DNA of 64,000 bases from an uncultured Acetatifactor sp. (GCA_947624245.1 CANQJL010000006.1:33449-97448); one strand, 5' to 3'. Shown: positions 52,076 to 61,282, numbered from the stretch's first letter. Notes: generated by a model from the sequence alone, not told the origin. Program-made: numbers and translations.

Positions 52076-54127
52076 ATGTTCATGAAAAAAGCTCCAAAAC
52101 TGTTCATTGTGATAATAATGGCAATTTTGGGTATCTGTGTTTTTCCTTTATGTTTGGTGAGGAAAAATGCAGACATATGTTCTAATTTGAATGGTGCTGT
52201 TTATGAAAACACGAATTATACGGGGAATGAATTAAAACAAACTTTTGTGGCACAAACAGAGTATTTGTCTGAAATTGCATTTGATATAGCGTTTCCAGAT
52301 GTAAAGCCGGATACGGGCAGCCTCATATTCTGTATCAAAGAGGAAGGTGAACACCCGAAAGTTCTTATGGAAACGCAGCTTTCTCTTGAAACAGTCAATA
52401 GTTTGGCTTTTACGTCGGTATCTGTTGATAAATGGCTTAAGAAGGGGAAATTGTATTCCTATACCATAATACCGCATGAAGGAACCGATGCTGCATTTCA
52501 GGCTGTTTATACCGTAAGGGAGGAAGATGCCTCGGCCGGTAATCAGACTTTATATTTTGATGGCAAAATTATAGATGGACAGGCTGTCACAAAATATGTA
52601 TACGGTTTTCCGCTGAATTGGCGTAATGTCATTTGCCTGTGGGCTTTTATTGCAATGATTGGGTTGATGCTTATAAATGTCTTTGCGGACCGTCAGTTTT
52701 TGGGTAATAATAAATTGCTTAAAAAGGCAGATATGTTATTGACTAAATATCAATATCCCATTCTGTTGCTGGAATTTGTGGTTATTCTGCTTATGATCAT
52801 CAGAATATGCAACAATGAGGCGGTACACTGGGATGAGGCGTATACATGGCAAATGGTGACAAGAAACACCCTGCCGCAAATGCTGCGGGCTACGGCAGCG
52901 GATGTTCATCCGCCGTTGTATTATATGCTTGTCATGGGGGCGATGAAGATATTCGGTCAAAAAATTTTTGTTGCCAAAATGGTATCTGTGGCAGGCGCTG
53001 CGGCTACCCAAATTATAGGCATCGTATTTATCCGTAAGCATTGGGGCGTAAAGGCGGCAATCCCTTTTCTGTTGGTAACGGGATTGGGAACACAGATGAT
53101 CTATTTTAATGTGGATGTCCGAATGTATTCATGGGTCATTTTCTTTGTGCTGGCAGCAGGAATATTTGCCTATGAGATTATGCTGTCAGGCAAAAACGTG
53201 TGGTGGGCGGCTTTTACGATTGCATCTCTGGGCGGAGTATACACACAATATTTTTCCGTTGTGCCATTGGCGCTTATGTACTTGTTTCTGGCCGTTTGGA
53301 TTGTCGCAAAGAATCGGGGGCAGTTAAAAAAATGGATTATCTGCTGTGTAGCAACCATAGCAGGCTATCTGCCTTGGCTTGCGGTAGTGATTGATACTCT
53401 CGAAAGGAATGCGGGTGGTACGGAAACGACGGAAAACCTGCCTGGGATTGGAAAATTATGTCAATGGGCATTTGAAAATAACATCAAGTTTTCAGCAAGC
53501 ATGCCTGTAATACTGTTTTTGACGGCCTGCTTGTGTCTGGTGATAGAATATAGGCGATTATCAGATAAGGAAAGAGTGTTTCAGGGATTTATCGGATGTC
53601 TGTTACCCTTGTCTTATGGTATATGTATGTTGTTGAAACTGGTGATGAATCATTTCTGGGATAACCGTTATGTGGTGGACGCGCTGCTATTTACATGGCT
53701 GTTTATGATTATTTGTTTATCTAGGCAGAAGTTTGCTACTTGGTGTGTCAGTATGATTTGGCTGGGCATTATGTCACTGTCTTCCTATACAGTGATGCAG
53801 GCAAGAGAACTGAACACCGTTCCTTGGATTCAACAGGCAAAACAACTGTTGGAACAGGTTCAGGGAGAGGAAAAGATAATTTACACCTATCCTACATTTG
53901 ATGTGCTTTATCAATACTATGTTCCGGATGCAGAGTTTATCTGGCGTGAAGACGTCGATTTTTCTGATTGGAAGAATGGGGAGTGCTATGTTATTGATTG
54001 GGGGGGCAATGACGTTTCTTGGTGGCCTCTGTACCAAGAAGGTATTCTTCACAAAGAAGTTATCGGGAGTATGCGTCTGGAGGAAGGAATTACCGCAGAA
54101 TTATGGAAACTAACTTACAGAGAATAA
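52076..54127 (+). CDS. GT39-like membrane glycosyltransferase (GT-C fold)
   Basis: 683 residues. TM1 near the N-terminus, then an outer beta-rich region (about 35-175), then about ten TM helices. NEAVHWDEAYTWQMV with the Asp of GT-C enzymes and TAADVHPPLYYMLVMGAMKI mark the PMT_2/ArnT-like family. A soluble C-terminal part (about 600-683) follows. It would transfer sugar from a polyprenyl carrier outside the cell. It is clearly AT-richer than the operon genes around it, so probably transferred in. GGGAGAAAGAAGTAC precedes the ATG. Confidence 0.85.
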   Translation: MFMKKAPKLFIVIIMAILGICVFPLCLVRKNADICSNLNGAVYENTNYTGNELKQTFVAQTEYLSEIAFDIAFPDVKPDTGSLIFCIKEEGEHPKVLMETQLSLETVNSLAFTSVSVDKWLKKGKLYSYTIIPHEGTDAAFQAVYTVREEDASAGNQTLYFDGKIIDGQAVTKYVYGFPLNWRNVICLWAFIAMIGLMLINVFADRQFLGNNKLLKKADMLLTKYQYPILLLEFVVILLMIIRICNNEAVHWDEAYTWQMVTRNTLPQMLRATAADVHPPLYYMLVMGAMKIFGQKIFVAKMVSVAGAAATQIIGIVFIRKHWGVKAAIPFLLVTGLGTQMIYFNVDVRMYSWVIFFVLAAGIFAYEIMLSGKNVWWAAFTIASLGGVYTQYFSVVPLALMYLFLAVWIVAKNRGQLKKWIICCVATIAGYLPWLAVVIDTLERNAGGTETTENLPGIGKLCQWAFENNIKFSASMPVILFLTACLCLVIEYRRLSDKERVFQGFIGCLLPLSYGICMLLKLVMNHFWDNRYVVDALLFTWLFMIICLSRQKFATWCVSMIWLGIMSLSSYTVMQARELNTVPWIQQAKQLLEQVQGEEKIIYTYPTFDVLYQYYVPDAEFIWREDVDFSDWKNGECYVIDWGGNDVSWWPLYQEGILHKEVIGSMRLEEGITAELWKLTYRE

Positions 54128-54211
54128 AAATTTCTAAGATACCGAAATAGAGCATACGGGGTATTAAGAATATATTTGCAATTTTACCGAAAATTCAAGA
54201 TAATTTTTGGG

Positions 54212-54240
54212 TTTACATTATTCTTAATCTGTGATATTAT
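54212..54240 (+). promoter_or_regulatory. Promoter of rpsO-pnp
   Basis: TTTACA (54212-54217), 17 bp, TATTAT (54235-54240). Confidence 0.75.
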
Positions 54241-54246
54241 GTTTAA

Positions 54247-54360
54247 GTGCATTCAGCCGATGCTCAGATCTGGGACGCTCCGACCCGATCTTAGTGTCCG
54301 GCGATACAAAGGTGCGATTCGGGACGGCATTTCCGAACGCACGTAAAACAGGAGGTAAAA
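54247..54360 (+). promoter_or_regulatory. Structured rpsO leader, probable S15 autoregulatory RNA
   Basis: About 115 nt of leader with a clear GTGCG/CGCAC stem containing CGG/CCG. S15 represses its own mRNA through leader structures in many bacteria, including Firmicutes. The specific site is not identified here. Confidence 0.5.
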
Positions 54361-54364
54361 AAGA

Positions 54365-54631
54365 ATGATTTCCAAGGAAAAGAAAACAGCTATTATGAAC
54401 GAGTATGCCAGAACGCCCGGCGATACCGGTTCCCCTGAGGTGCAGGTGGCAGTGCTGACCGCAAGGATTCAGGAGCTTACCGAGCATCTGAAGGAGAATC
54501 CCAAGGACCATCACTCCCGCCGCGGTATGCTGAAGATGGTAGGTCAGAGACGCGGACTTCTGGAATATCTGAAGAAGAAGGATATCGAGAGATACCGTTC
54601 CCTGATCGAGAGACTCGGTCTGAGAAAATAA
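54365..54631 (+). CDS. rpsO: 30S ribosomal protein S15
   Basis: 88 residues, full length. Contains [36 protein letters not shown] and [21 protein letters not shown] fragments typical of the family. Binds the central domain of 16S rRNA. ACAGGAGGTAAAAAAG is a strong ribosome site. Followed by a weak terminator-like stem and pnp. Confidence 0.98.
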   Translation: MISKEKKTAIMNEYARTPGDTGSPEVQVAVLTARIQELTEHLKENPKDHHSRRGMLKMVGQRRGLLEYLKKKDIERYRSLIERLGLRK

Positions 54632-54642
54632 TTTACAAAGTG

Positions 54643-54690
54643 AGCGGAGACAGCCCTTTTCGGGGCGCCTCCGCTTGTTGTGTGTTCTTG
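54643..54690 (+). terminator. Weak terminator-like hairpin after rpsO
   Basis: AGCGGAG/CTCCGCT with inner CCC/GGG, followed by a mixed T/G tail. Probably partial termination before pnp. Confidence 0.55.
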
Positions 54691-54698
54691 GTAACTCA

Positions 54699-54792
54699 GG
54701 AACAGAAGAAAACTCCGAGACCGCTGAAAAGCCTACGAGCAGCCGTGTCAGCCCTGCGTGAGCTTTTCAGTAGTTTCGGCGTCTTCTGTTCC
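54699..54792 (+). promoter_or_regulatory. Long pnp leader hairpin, probable RNase III site
   Basis: An extended stem: GGAACAGAAGA/TCTTCTGTTCC (11 bp), then CCGAgAC/GTtTCGG, CTGAAAAGC/GCTTTTCAG and GCAG/CTGC near the top. E. coli rpsO-pnp has an analogous double-stranded leader cut by RNase III for PNPase autocontrol; function here is inferred from position. Confidence 0.7.
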
Positions 54793-54838
54793 GCGAAGTA
54801 TATAACAGACCGCCCAAGGCGGTGGAATGGAGGAAAAT

Positions 54839-56929
54839 ATGTACCAGACCTATGAGATGGAACTGGCCGGACGTACCCTGAAGGTTGATATCAACCGCGT
54901 GGGCAAGCAGGCCAACGGATGTGCGTTCATGCACTATGGAGACACGGTGGTGCTTTCTACCGCGACCGCGTCGGACAAGCCCAGAGAGGGGATTGATTTC
55001 TTCCCCTTGAGCGTGGAATTTGAGGAGAAGATGTATGCCGTGGGCAAGATTCCCGGCGGCTTCAACAAGAGAGAGGGTAAGGCCAGCGAGAATGCCGTGC
55101 TCACCAGCCGTGTCATTGACCGACCCATGCGTCCTCTTTTCCCCAAGGATTACAGAAATGATGTGACGTTGAACAATCTGGTTCTGAGCGTCGATCCCGC
55201 CTGCCGCCCTGAACTGGTGGCCATGCTGGGCGCCGCTATCGCTACCAGCATTTCCGATATTCCCTTCGACGGCCCCTGCGCCATGACACAGATGGGTATG
55301 ATCGACGGTGAGTTCATTGTGAACCCTTCCCAGGAGCAGTGGAAGAAGGGTGATCTGAACCTGACCGTGGCTTCTACCAGAGAAAAGGTGATCATGATCG
55401 AGGCAGGTGCTAACGAGGTGCCCGAGAGCAAGATGATCGAAGCCATCTACAAGGCCCACGAGATCAACCAGACCATCATTGCATTTATCGACAAGATCGT
55501 TGCCGAGGTAGGCAAGAAAAAGCACGAGTACACGAGCTGCGCCATTCCGCAGGAGATGTTCGACGAGATGAAGAGGCTCGTTCCTCCCGAGGAGATGGAA
55601 GTGGCTGTATTTACCGATGAAAAACAGGTCCGCGAGGAAAATATCCGCGTGATCACCGCAAAGCTGGAGGAGGCATTTGCCGAGAAGGAAGATTGGCTTG
55701 CCGTGCTGGACGAGGCGGTATATCAGTATGAGAAGAAGACTGTCCGCAAGATGATCCTGAAGGACCACAAGCGTCCCGACGGCCGTGAGATCACACAGAT
55801 CCGTCCTCTGGCGGCGGAAGTCGATATCATTCCCAGAGTACACGGTTCCGCCATGTTCACCCGCGGACAGACCCAGATCTGCAACGTCTGCACTCTGGCG
55901 CCCCTTTCGGAGCAGCAGAGGATCGACGGACTGGACGAGAATGAAGTCAGCAAGAGATATATGCACCACTACAATTTCCCTTCCTACTCCGTAGGTGAGA
56001 CAAAGCCCTCCCGCGGACCCGGAAGGCGTGAGATCGGCCACGGAGCGCTGGCTGAGAGGGCGCTGATTCCCGTACTGCCCAGCGAGGAGGAATTCCCCTA
56101 TGCGATCCGTACCGTTTCCGAGACCTTTGAGTCCAACGGTTCCACTTCCATGGCGTCCACCTGCGCTTCCTGCATGTCCCTGATGGCGGCAGGCGTGCCT
56201 ATCAAGAAGATGGTGGCAGGTATCTCCTGCGGTCTGGTGACCGGAGAGACAGACGATGATTTCGTCCTGCTCACGGATATTCAGGGCCTGGAGGATTTCT
56301 TCGGCGATATGGACTTCAAGGTGACAGGCACCACCGAGGGCATCACGGCGATCCAGATGGATATTAAGATACACGGTCTGACCAGACCTATTGTGGAGGG
56401 CGCTATCGCCCGCTGCCGCGAGGCAAGACTTTATATCATGGAAAACTGCATGAAGCCTGCCATCGCAGCTCCCAGACCTGAGGTCAATCAGTATGCGCCC
56501 AAGATCATTTCCGTGCAGATCGATCCCGAGAAGATCGGCGATGTTGTGGGTCAGAGAGGAAAGACCATCAACGAGATCATTGCCCGCACCGGCGTGAAGA
56601 TCGACATTACCGACGACGGCAACGTGTCTATCTGCGGCACCGACAAGGAGATGATGCAGAAGGCGGAGGAGATGGTGAAGATCATCGTCACCGATTTCGA
56701 AGCAGGTCAGATCTTCAAGGGAAAGGTCGTGAGCATCAAGGAGTTCGGTGCATTTGTCGAGTTCGCGCCCGGCAAGGAGGGAATGGTGCACATTTCCAAG
56801 ATTGCAAAGGAGAGGATCAACCGCGTGGAAGATGTGCTGACGCTTGGCGATGTGGTCACCGTTGTCTGCCTGGGCAAGGACAAGATGGGCCGGATCAGCT
56901 TCTCCATGAAGGATGTAGCGCAGGTGTAA
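54839..56929 (+). CDS. pnp: Polyribonucleotide nucleotidyltransferase (PNPase)
   Basis: 696 residues from ATG 54839, which has GGAGG 5 nt upstream; ATG 54827 is in frame but overlaps that site. Two RNase PH domains (VSKRYMHHYNFPSYSVGE, GRREIGHGALAERAL), a KH domain (IGDVVGQRGKTINEIIARTG) and an S1 domain (GKVVSIKEFGAFVEF). Degrades RNA 3' to 5' by phosphorolysis. A small ACCGCC/GGCGGT hairpin (54809-54823) abuts the ribosome site. Confidence 0.97.
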   Translation: MYQTYEMELAGRTLKVDINRVGKQANGCAFMHYGDTVVLSTATASDKPREGIDFFPLSVEFEEKMYAVGKIPGGFNKREGKASENAVLTSRVIDRPMRPLFPKDYRNDVTLNNLVLSVDPACRPELVAMLGAAIATSISDIPFDGPCAMTQMGMIDGEFIVNPSQEQWKKGDLNLTVASTREKVIMIEAGANEVPESKMIEAIYKAHEINQTIIAFIDKIVAEVGKKKHEYTSCAIPQEMFDEMKRLVPPEEMEVAVFTDEKQVREENIRVITAKLEEAFAEKEDWLAVLDEAVYQYEKKTVRKMILKDHKRPDGREITQIRPLAAEVDIIPRVHGSAMFTRGQTQICNVCTLAPLSEQQRIDGLDENEVSKRYMHHYNFPSYSVGETKPSRGPGRREIGHGALAERALIPVLPSEEEFPYAIRTVSETFESNGSTSMASTCASCMSLMAAGVPIKKMVAGISCGLVTGETDDDFVLLTDIQGLEDFFGDMDFKVTGTTEGITAIQMDIKIHGLTRPIVEGAIARCREARLYIMENCMKPAIAAPRPEVNQYAPKIISVQIDPEKIGDVVGQRGKTINEIIARTGVKIDITDDGNVSICGTDKEMMQKAEEMVKIIVTDFEAGQIFKGKVVSIKEFGAFVEFAPGKEGMVHISKIAKERINRVEDVLTLGDVVTVVCLGKDKMGRISFSMKDVAQV

Positions 56930-56953
56930 ATGTGATTTTGCAATAAAAAGTAT

Positions 56954-56985
56954 AAAAAGAGAGGTCGTTGCGGCCTCTCTTTTTT
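56954..56985 (+). terminator. Terminator after pnp
   Basis: AGAGAGG/CCTCTCT stem then TTTTTT. Confidence 0.93.
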
Positions 56986-57023
56986 GTGCGCAGAAACGGA
57001 CTGGTTGGTTCAGCCGACCGGCC

Positions 57024-57132
57024 GCTCCGTCCTGCCGATGTCTTTCGGCAGACGCGCTTGCGCTCGACCGATTCGACCGCCCAGACGCTCCGCCCTGTCG
57101 ATGTCTTTCGGCAGACACGCTTTCGCTCGACG
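57024..57132 (+). repeat. Two imperfect 46-bp repeats with inner palindromes
   Basis: Units at 57024-57069 and 57087-57132 (period 63) share GATGTCTTTCGGCAGAC. CTGCCGA...TCGGCAG forms a hairpin. The surrounding 56990-57360 has no credible gene; a GC-rich intergenic repeat of unknown role. Confidence 0.75.
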
Positions 57133-57368
57133 CGCAGCGCAGCGGCACTAGGCTCGGCAGTACCTCGCCAAGTGCCGGCGCTGCTTTACGGTCTGCCGGA
57201 AGGCAGCGGCAGGGCGGAGCTGATGAGACGAGCTGATATCGCGGACTGATGCGGTAATGTGCTTTTTGCAAGGCAGTTGACAAAAGGGCTCGGGGGGGTA
57301 AAATACAAGCAGTCCGCCCTGCGGGGGGGAGACAGAAAAAATGTAAAAAAGGACAGGAGAGAAAAGGT

Positions 57369-57794
57369 ATGGGAATGTTCGACAAAAAGAGTCAGCCGGA
57401 AAATCCGGAGATAGCGGAGTGCGACAGACAGCTTGCGGCGCTGGAGGCCAGACGGCGGGAGATGTATTTCAACATCGGCCGCACCTATGCCGGACAGAAC
57501 ACGGCGGAGAGCGCCAAGGGGACTCCCTATGGGGAATTCATGCAGGAACTGGAAAAGGTCGACCGCAACAAGGATTTCTATGAGAAGCGCAGATTGGCGC
57601 TTCAGGGACTGCGCAAGTGCGAGAAGTGCGGGAATATCCTCGTTCTGGACAGCGCGTTCTGCAACAAGTGCGGGGAGAAGCTGGAGGCGTTGTTCCAGGG
57701 GGAAGAGACCGGACAGAAGGTCTGCAGCAGATGCGGCACGCCTTATGCAGAGGGCACCGCGTTCTGCACCAACTGCGGAAACAAGCTGGCCTGA
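57369..57794 (+). CDS. Double zinc-ribbon protein (141 aa)
   Basis: N-terminal helical half (ENPEIAECDRQLAALEARRR, YFNIGRTYAGQN) related in pattern to the 92-aa protein at 7490. Then two CXXC-CXXC ribbons: CEKCGNILVLDSAFCNKCG and CSRCGTPYAEGTAFCTNCG. No TM or signal peptide, so cytosolic. GGACAGGAGAGAAAAGGT precedes the ATG. First gene of the zinc-ribbon array; the next starts 21 bp on. Confidence 0.82.
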   Translation: MGMFDKKSQPENPEIAECDRQLAALEARRREMYFNIGRTYAGQNTAESAKGTPYGEFMQELEKVDRNKDFYEKRRLALQGLRKCEKCGNILVLDSAFCNKCGEKLEALFQGEETGQKVCSRCGTPYAEGTAFCTNCGNKLA

Positions 57795-57815
57795 GAAGGA
57801 AGGAGGAGCAGGGAT

Positions 57816-59039
57816 ATGGTCTGTCCTAAATGCGGAAATCAGATATCGGAGGGCGTAAAGTTCTGCCCCAAGTGCGGCAATCAGATCGGAGAGGAAACGA
57901 ACAGCCCCAATGCCGTGGAAAGGGCGTGGGCTGCGGAACAAAAGCCGGACGGGAACCGGAACGGCAGAAAATTCAAATGGATCTTTGGCGCCGCGGCGGT
58001 GGTGCTTGTGTTTTTGGTGCTTCTGGTGGTTCTGGTGGTGGGTATCAAGAGGAAGTCTGCGAGCGGACCTACGGTAGTCGCCGGGGAAGATGCGGGGTTG
58101 GAGGATCAGGTGATGTCCTGGGGCGATGCGGAATTGGAAAAGGCCATGCGGGAGATCACAGGAATCCAAGACAGGGACATTATGCTCAGCGATGTGTGGG
58201 AGCTGACAAGTTTGAAGTTAGGCGAGGACATGGATCCTGACCAGCTTATACCTATCAGCGATATCAGTGCGCTGGGAAGTCTGACGAACCTGCAGCATTT
58301 GATGTTAGCCCAAACTGAGGTCAGCGATATCAGCGCGCTGGGAAGCCTGACGAATCTGGTGGAGCTGGATTTAAACGATACTCATGTCAATGATATCAGT
58401 ATACTGGGAAGTCTGACGAACCTAGAGGAGTTGAATTTAGAATGGACTCAAGTCAGTGATGTCAGTGTGCTGGGAAGTCTGACGAATCTGCAGTACTTGG
58501 GTTTATATGATACTTCGGTTAGCGATATCAGTGTGCTGGGAAGTCTGACGAATCTTGAGCAGTTGGATTTAGGAGAGACTGATGTCAGTGATATCAGTGT
58601 GCTGGGAAGCCTGACAAATTTGGAGTGGTTGGTCTTAAGCGATACTCAGGTCAGTGATATCAGTGTGCTGGGAAGCCTGACGAATCTGCAGACGTTGGAT
58701 TTAAGCCATACTAATGTCAGCGATATCAGTGCGCTGGGAGGCCTGACGAACCTGCAGACGTTGGGTTTAAGCCATACTAATGTCAGCGATATCAGTGCGC
58801 TGAGTAACCTGACGAATTTGAAGCACTTGTATTTAAATGACAATCCGGTCAGCGACATCAGGGCGCTGGGAAGCCTGACGAATCTGCAGACGTTGGATTT
58901 AGTCAGAACTGATGTCAGTGATATCAGTGTTCTGAAAAATCTGACGAACCTAAAATTTTTATATTTAACCAGAACTGATATCAACGAGCAGGTCATCAAG
59001 GAGTTAGAGGACAGGGGAGTTGGAATTGGCTATCTGTAA
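57816..59039 (+). CDS. Zinc-ribbon, TM and leucine-rich repeat protein
   Basis: 407 residues. N-terminal ribbon VCPKCGNQISEGVKFCPKCG, a polar linker, one TM (about 52-75, IFGAAAVVLVFLVLLVVLVV), then an outer domain with cap GDAELEKAMREITGIQDRDI and eleven 22-residue LRRs (ISALGSLTNLQTLDLSHTNV type, as in internalins). With no signal peptide, it is probably anchored with the ribbon inside and the LRR outside. AAGGAGGAGCAGGGAT is the ribosome site. LRRs suggest protein binding; partner unknown. Confidence 0.85.
   Translation: MVCPKCGNQISEGVKFCPKCGNQIGEETNSPNAVERAWAAEQKPDGNRNGRKFKWIFGAAAVVLVFLVLLVVLVVGIKRKSASGPTVVAGEDAGLEDQVMSWGDAELEKAMREITGIQDRDIMLSDVWELTSLKLGEDMDPDQLIPISDISALGSLTNLQHLMLAQTEVSDISALGSLTNLVELDLNDTHVNDISILGSLTNLEELNLEWTQVSDVSVLGSLTNLQYLGLYDTSVSDISVLGSLTNLEQLDLGETDVSDISVLGSLTNLEWLVLSDTQVSDISVLGSLTNLQTLDLSHTNVSDISALGGLTNLQTLGLSHTNVSDISALSNLTNLKHLYLNDNPVSDIRALGSLTNLQTLDLVRTDVSDISVLKNLTNLKFLYLTRTDINEQVIKELEDRGVGIGYL
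58263..58988 (+). repeat. Eleven 66-bp tandem LRR-coding repeats
   Basis: Each unit encodes 22 residues; AGTGTGCTGGGAAGYCTGAC recurs almost unchanged. High DNA identity favours in-frame gain or loss of units. Confidence 0.92.
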
Positions 59040-59168
59040 TTATAAAAACAACCAATCAACAGACGTTGCCGTAGCCCCATAGGGCGCGGCGGAAAGAGGA
59101 TCAAGAAGCAGGAAAGGAGCAGGGTAATGGTGATGCCAGCGCAGCACAGCGGCTTGCCATAGGGGTAA

Positions 59169-59369
59169 AATGATGAAATTAATTATGAACATAAAAGAAT
59201 AAAAGACGAGCATCAGATTTTTATTTCATTCCAAAAAGAAGATACGCCGTATGAAATTGGCTATGATGGGGAATTTATTGCTCTGGATCAGCCGTTGAAG
59301 GCTTTGTGTGACTGCCAACATTCCGATGGCAGGAAGGTCTATGAACTACTGAACAATATCAATCTATAG
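59169..59369 (+). pseudogene. Remnant C-terminal fragment of an unidentified gene
   Basis: A 66-codon open stretch without a start ends ...DGRKVYELLNNINL. It includes HQIFISFQKEDTPYEIGYDG and ALDQPLKALCDC, protein-like and unrelated to the neighbours, preceded by stops. Lower GC than the flanks. Probably the tail of a gene cut during rearrangement in the array. The rest of 59040-59441 shows no gene. Confidence 0.55.
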
Positions 59370-59441
59370 TAAGCAGCGTGGCTGCAAAGTCCAATGTGGA
59401 ATATTGTTTGATTCTAATTTGAAGAAAGGGAATAGGAGATT

Positions 59442-60380
59442 ATGTTCTGTCCAAAATGTGGAAATCAGATATCGGAGGGCGTGAAGTTCTGCCCCAAGTG
59501 CGGCAATCAGATCGGAGAGGGGCTTGGAAGTTCCAATCTCGGAGGAGCCGTCGGAGGAAGCAGGGGGCCGCAGAGCAAGGGTCAGGCGGGCACCGATGCG
59601 GCAGGGAAAATAGAGTCGCTTCTCAGCGCCTATGTTCAGAACTGGAAAGGGCTGGGGACCATGGTACAGGAGAAAAAGCTCCTATGGCTGGGCTGCCATG
59701 GAGCTGCGGTTCTTGTGCTCTTTGTGGCCTTTGTACTCGTGGTGATTCTGGCTGTGGGAATCAGAAGAAATCCTATTGCTGTCAGGGAGAATACCGCTCG
59801 GGAGGATACTGCGCAAGAGGATACCGCCCGGGAAGATGTCGTCCAAGAGTCGCAGGAAGCCGATCCGAATGTTATTTCCGCCATGAAAGCGGCAGGAATA
59901 GAGGATCGGGTGATAGAATGGGGCGATTCAAGTCTGGCAGAAAGTATGCGACGTAAGACGGGAATTGAAGGCAGGGATATCATGCTCAGTGATGTGTGGG
60001 AGATAACAGAGCTGTCATTTGCGCACAGTGCAATCATTAATATCAGCGGGCTGAGCAACCTTCCGAATCTGCGGAAGCTGGATCTAAATTATACCAGAGT
60101 CAGCGACATCAGCGCGTTGAGCAGTCTGACAAATCTGGAGTGGTTGGACTTAAGCGATACTCAGGTCAGCGATATCAGTGTGTTGTACAACCTGACAAAT
60201 CTGACATATCTGAATCTGGCACGCACTCCGGTCAGCAAGGAGGATAAAAAGGCCTTAAAGGAAAGTTTGGGAATCGATATTGAAGGGGTCAATTTAGAAG
60301 GAGTGAATATCTGGGGATCCCAGAGTGAGGACGTGAATCCGATCACAGGAATCAGGAAGGACAGCAACACACTCTGGTAA
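59442..60380 (+). CDS. Zinc-ribbon, TM and short LRR protein
   Basis: 312 residues. Ribbon FCPKCGNQISEGVKFCPKCG nearly identical in DNA to those at 57816 and 60431. Linker, TM (about 88-108, HGAAVLVLFVAFVLVVILAV), charged REDTAQEDTARED repeats, then cap WGDSSLAESMRRKTGIEGRD and about three LRRs (ISALSSLTNLEWLDLSDTQV). A short non-LRR tail ends it. A reduced paralogue of the 57816 protein. AAAGGGAATAGGAGATT precedes the ATG. Confidence 0.82.
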   Translation: MFCPKCGNQISEGVKFCPKCGNQIGEGLGSSNLGGAVGGSRGPQSKGQAGTDAAGKIESLLSAYVQNWKGLGTMVQEKKLLWLGCHGAAVLVLFVAFVLVVILAVGIRRNPIAVRENTAREDTAQEDTAREDVVQESQEADPNVISAMKAAGIEDRVIEWGDSSLAESMRRKTGIEGRDIMLSDVWEITELSFAHSAIINISGLSNLPNLRKLDLNYTRVSDISALSSLTNLEWLDLSDTQVSDISVLYNLTNLTYLNLARTPVSKEDKKALKESLGIDIEGVNLEGVNIWGSQSEDVNPITGIRKDSNTLW

Positions 60381-60430
60381 TGGGGAACCAGTCAATTTGA
60401 CCCATATTCAGAAAGGAGGGGCAGGAAATC

Positions 60431-61282
60431 ATGTTCTGTCCTAAATGCGGAAATCAGATATCAGAAGGCGTAAAGTTCTGTCCCAAGTGCGGGAACGCTC
60501 TGGGGGATCAAGGAAACAATCTGGGGAACCCTGCGATGCCGCAGATCGGCAGCGTTGCGGCAAGGGCGTCCTCCCGTCCGGAGCCCTCTCAGGCTCATGT
60601 CAAGAGGGGCCTGATCGGGACGGCGGTGGTCGTTCTTGTGCTGCTCCTCTGTCTGGGAACGGTAGCGGGCCTTCTGTTGAACCGGAAGACCCTGACGGGC
60701 GTGTGGAAGGTCCAGGACATCAGCAGCACCGGTGTGAGCCTCGGCGGTCTGGATCTGACCAATGCGGCGGATCTGGCCCTGAAGTCTCTTTTGGATTTGA
60801 CGGAGGAAAGCCGTCTGGCCTTTGTAAAGAGCGGGGAGCTGGTCGTCGCCGCTTCGGAGGGAAGGCCGGTGGCAATGATGACCTATGAAAAGAAGGACAA
60901 AGAAAGCCTGACGCTTCGGCTGTCTGTGTCCGTGCCGTTCGTGGGAACGGTCAGTGCAGACTATGACTGCGGGTATCGTTTTATCGATAAGGACCATCTG
61001 GTGCTCTCGCTGAAGGGAGTGGAGCTCGTCTTGGAGAAGGACAGAGAGGGCAAGCCAAGGGAGTACCTGAAGGCCGCAGAGGCGGCCGGATTTTCCGCCG
61101 AAGCCGGAGCCGTGGGGACGGAAGGATCTCAGGCGGGGACGGGTGACGCTTGGAACGGTACAGATGCACTGGAGGAGTACGGGGAAGGCTTAAAGGAGAA
61201 TTTAGAGGACGGTCTGAGCGTAGATGTGGATCAGGCCGAACAGAAGCTGATGGACGGCCTAGGAGAGCTGTTCGGGAAATAG
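60431..61282 (+). CDS. Zinc-ribbon, TM and lipocalin-like domain protein
   Basis: 283 residues. The same N-terminal ribbon, linker, TM (about 58-80, LIGTAVVVLVLLLCLGTVAG), then a beta-rich domain starting LTGVWKVQDISSTG, of the kind seen in lipocalin-like DUFs, with alternating strands to about 210. The tail is Gly/Glu-rich and helical (DVDQAEQKLMDGLGELFGK). CAGAAAGGAGGGGCAGG gives the ribosome site. Ligand unknown. Confidence 0.8.
   Translation: MFCPKCGNQISEGVKFCPKCGNALGDQGNNLGNPAMPQIGSVAARASSRPEPSQAHVKRGLIGTAVVVLVLLLCLGTVAGLLLNRKTLTGVWKVQDISSTGVSLGGLDLTNAADLALKSLLDLTEESRLAFVKSGELVVAASEGRPVAMMTYEKKDKESLTLRLSVSVPFVGTVSADYDCGYRFIDKDHLVLSLKGVELVLEKDREGKPREYLKAAEAAGFSAEAGAVGTEGSQAGTGDAWNGTDALEEYGEGLKENLEDGLSVDVDQAEQKLMDGLGELFGK

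Noticed and set aside
54767..57385. 872-residue open frame on the minus strand across pnp
   Set aside because: It is an exact antisense shadow of pnp. The translation is His/Leu-rich low-complexity with no domain, and pnp itself is certain.
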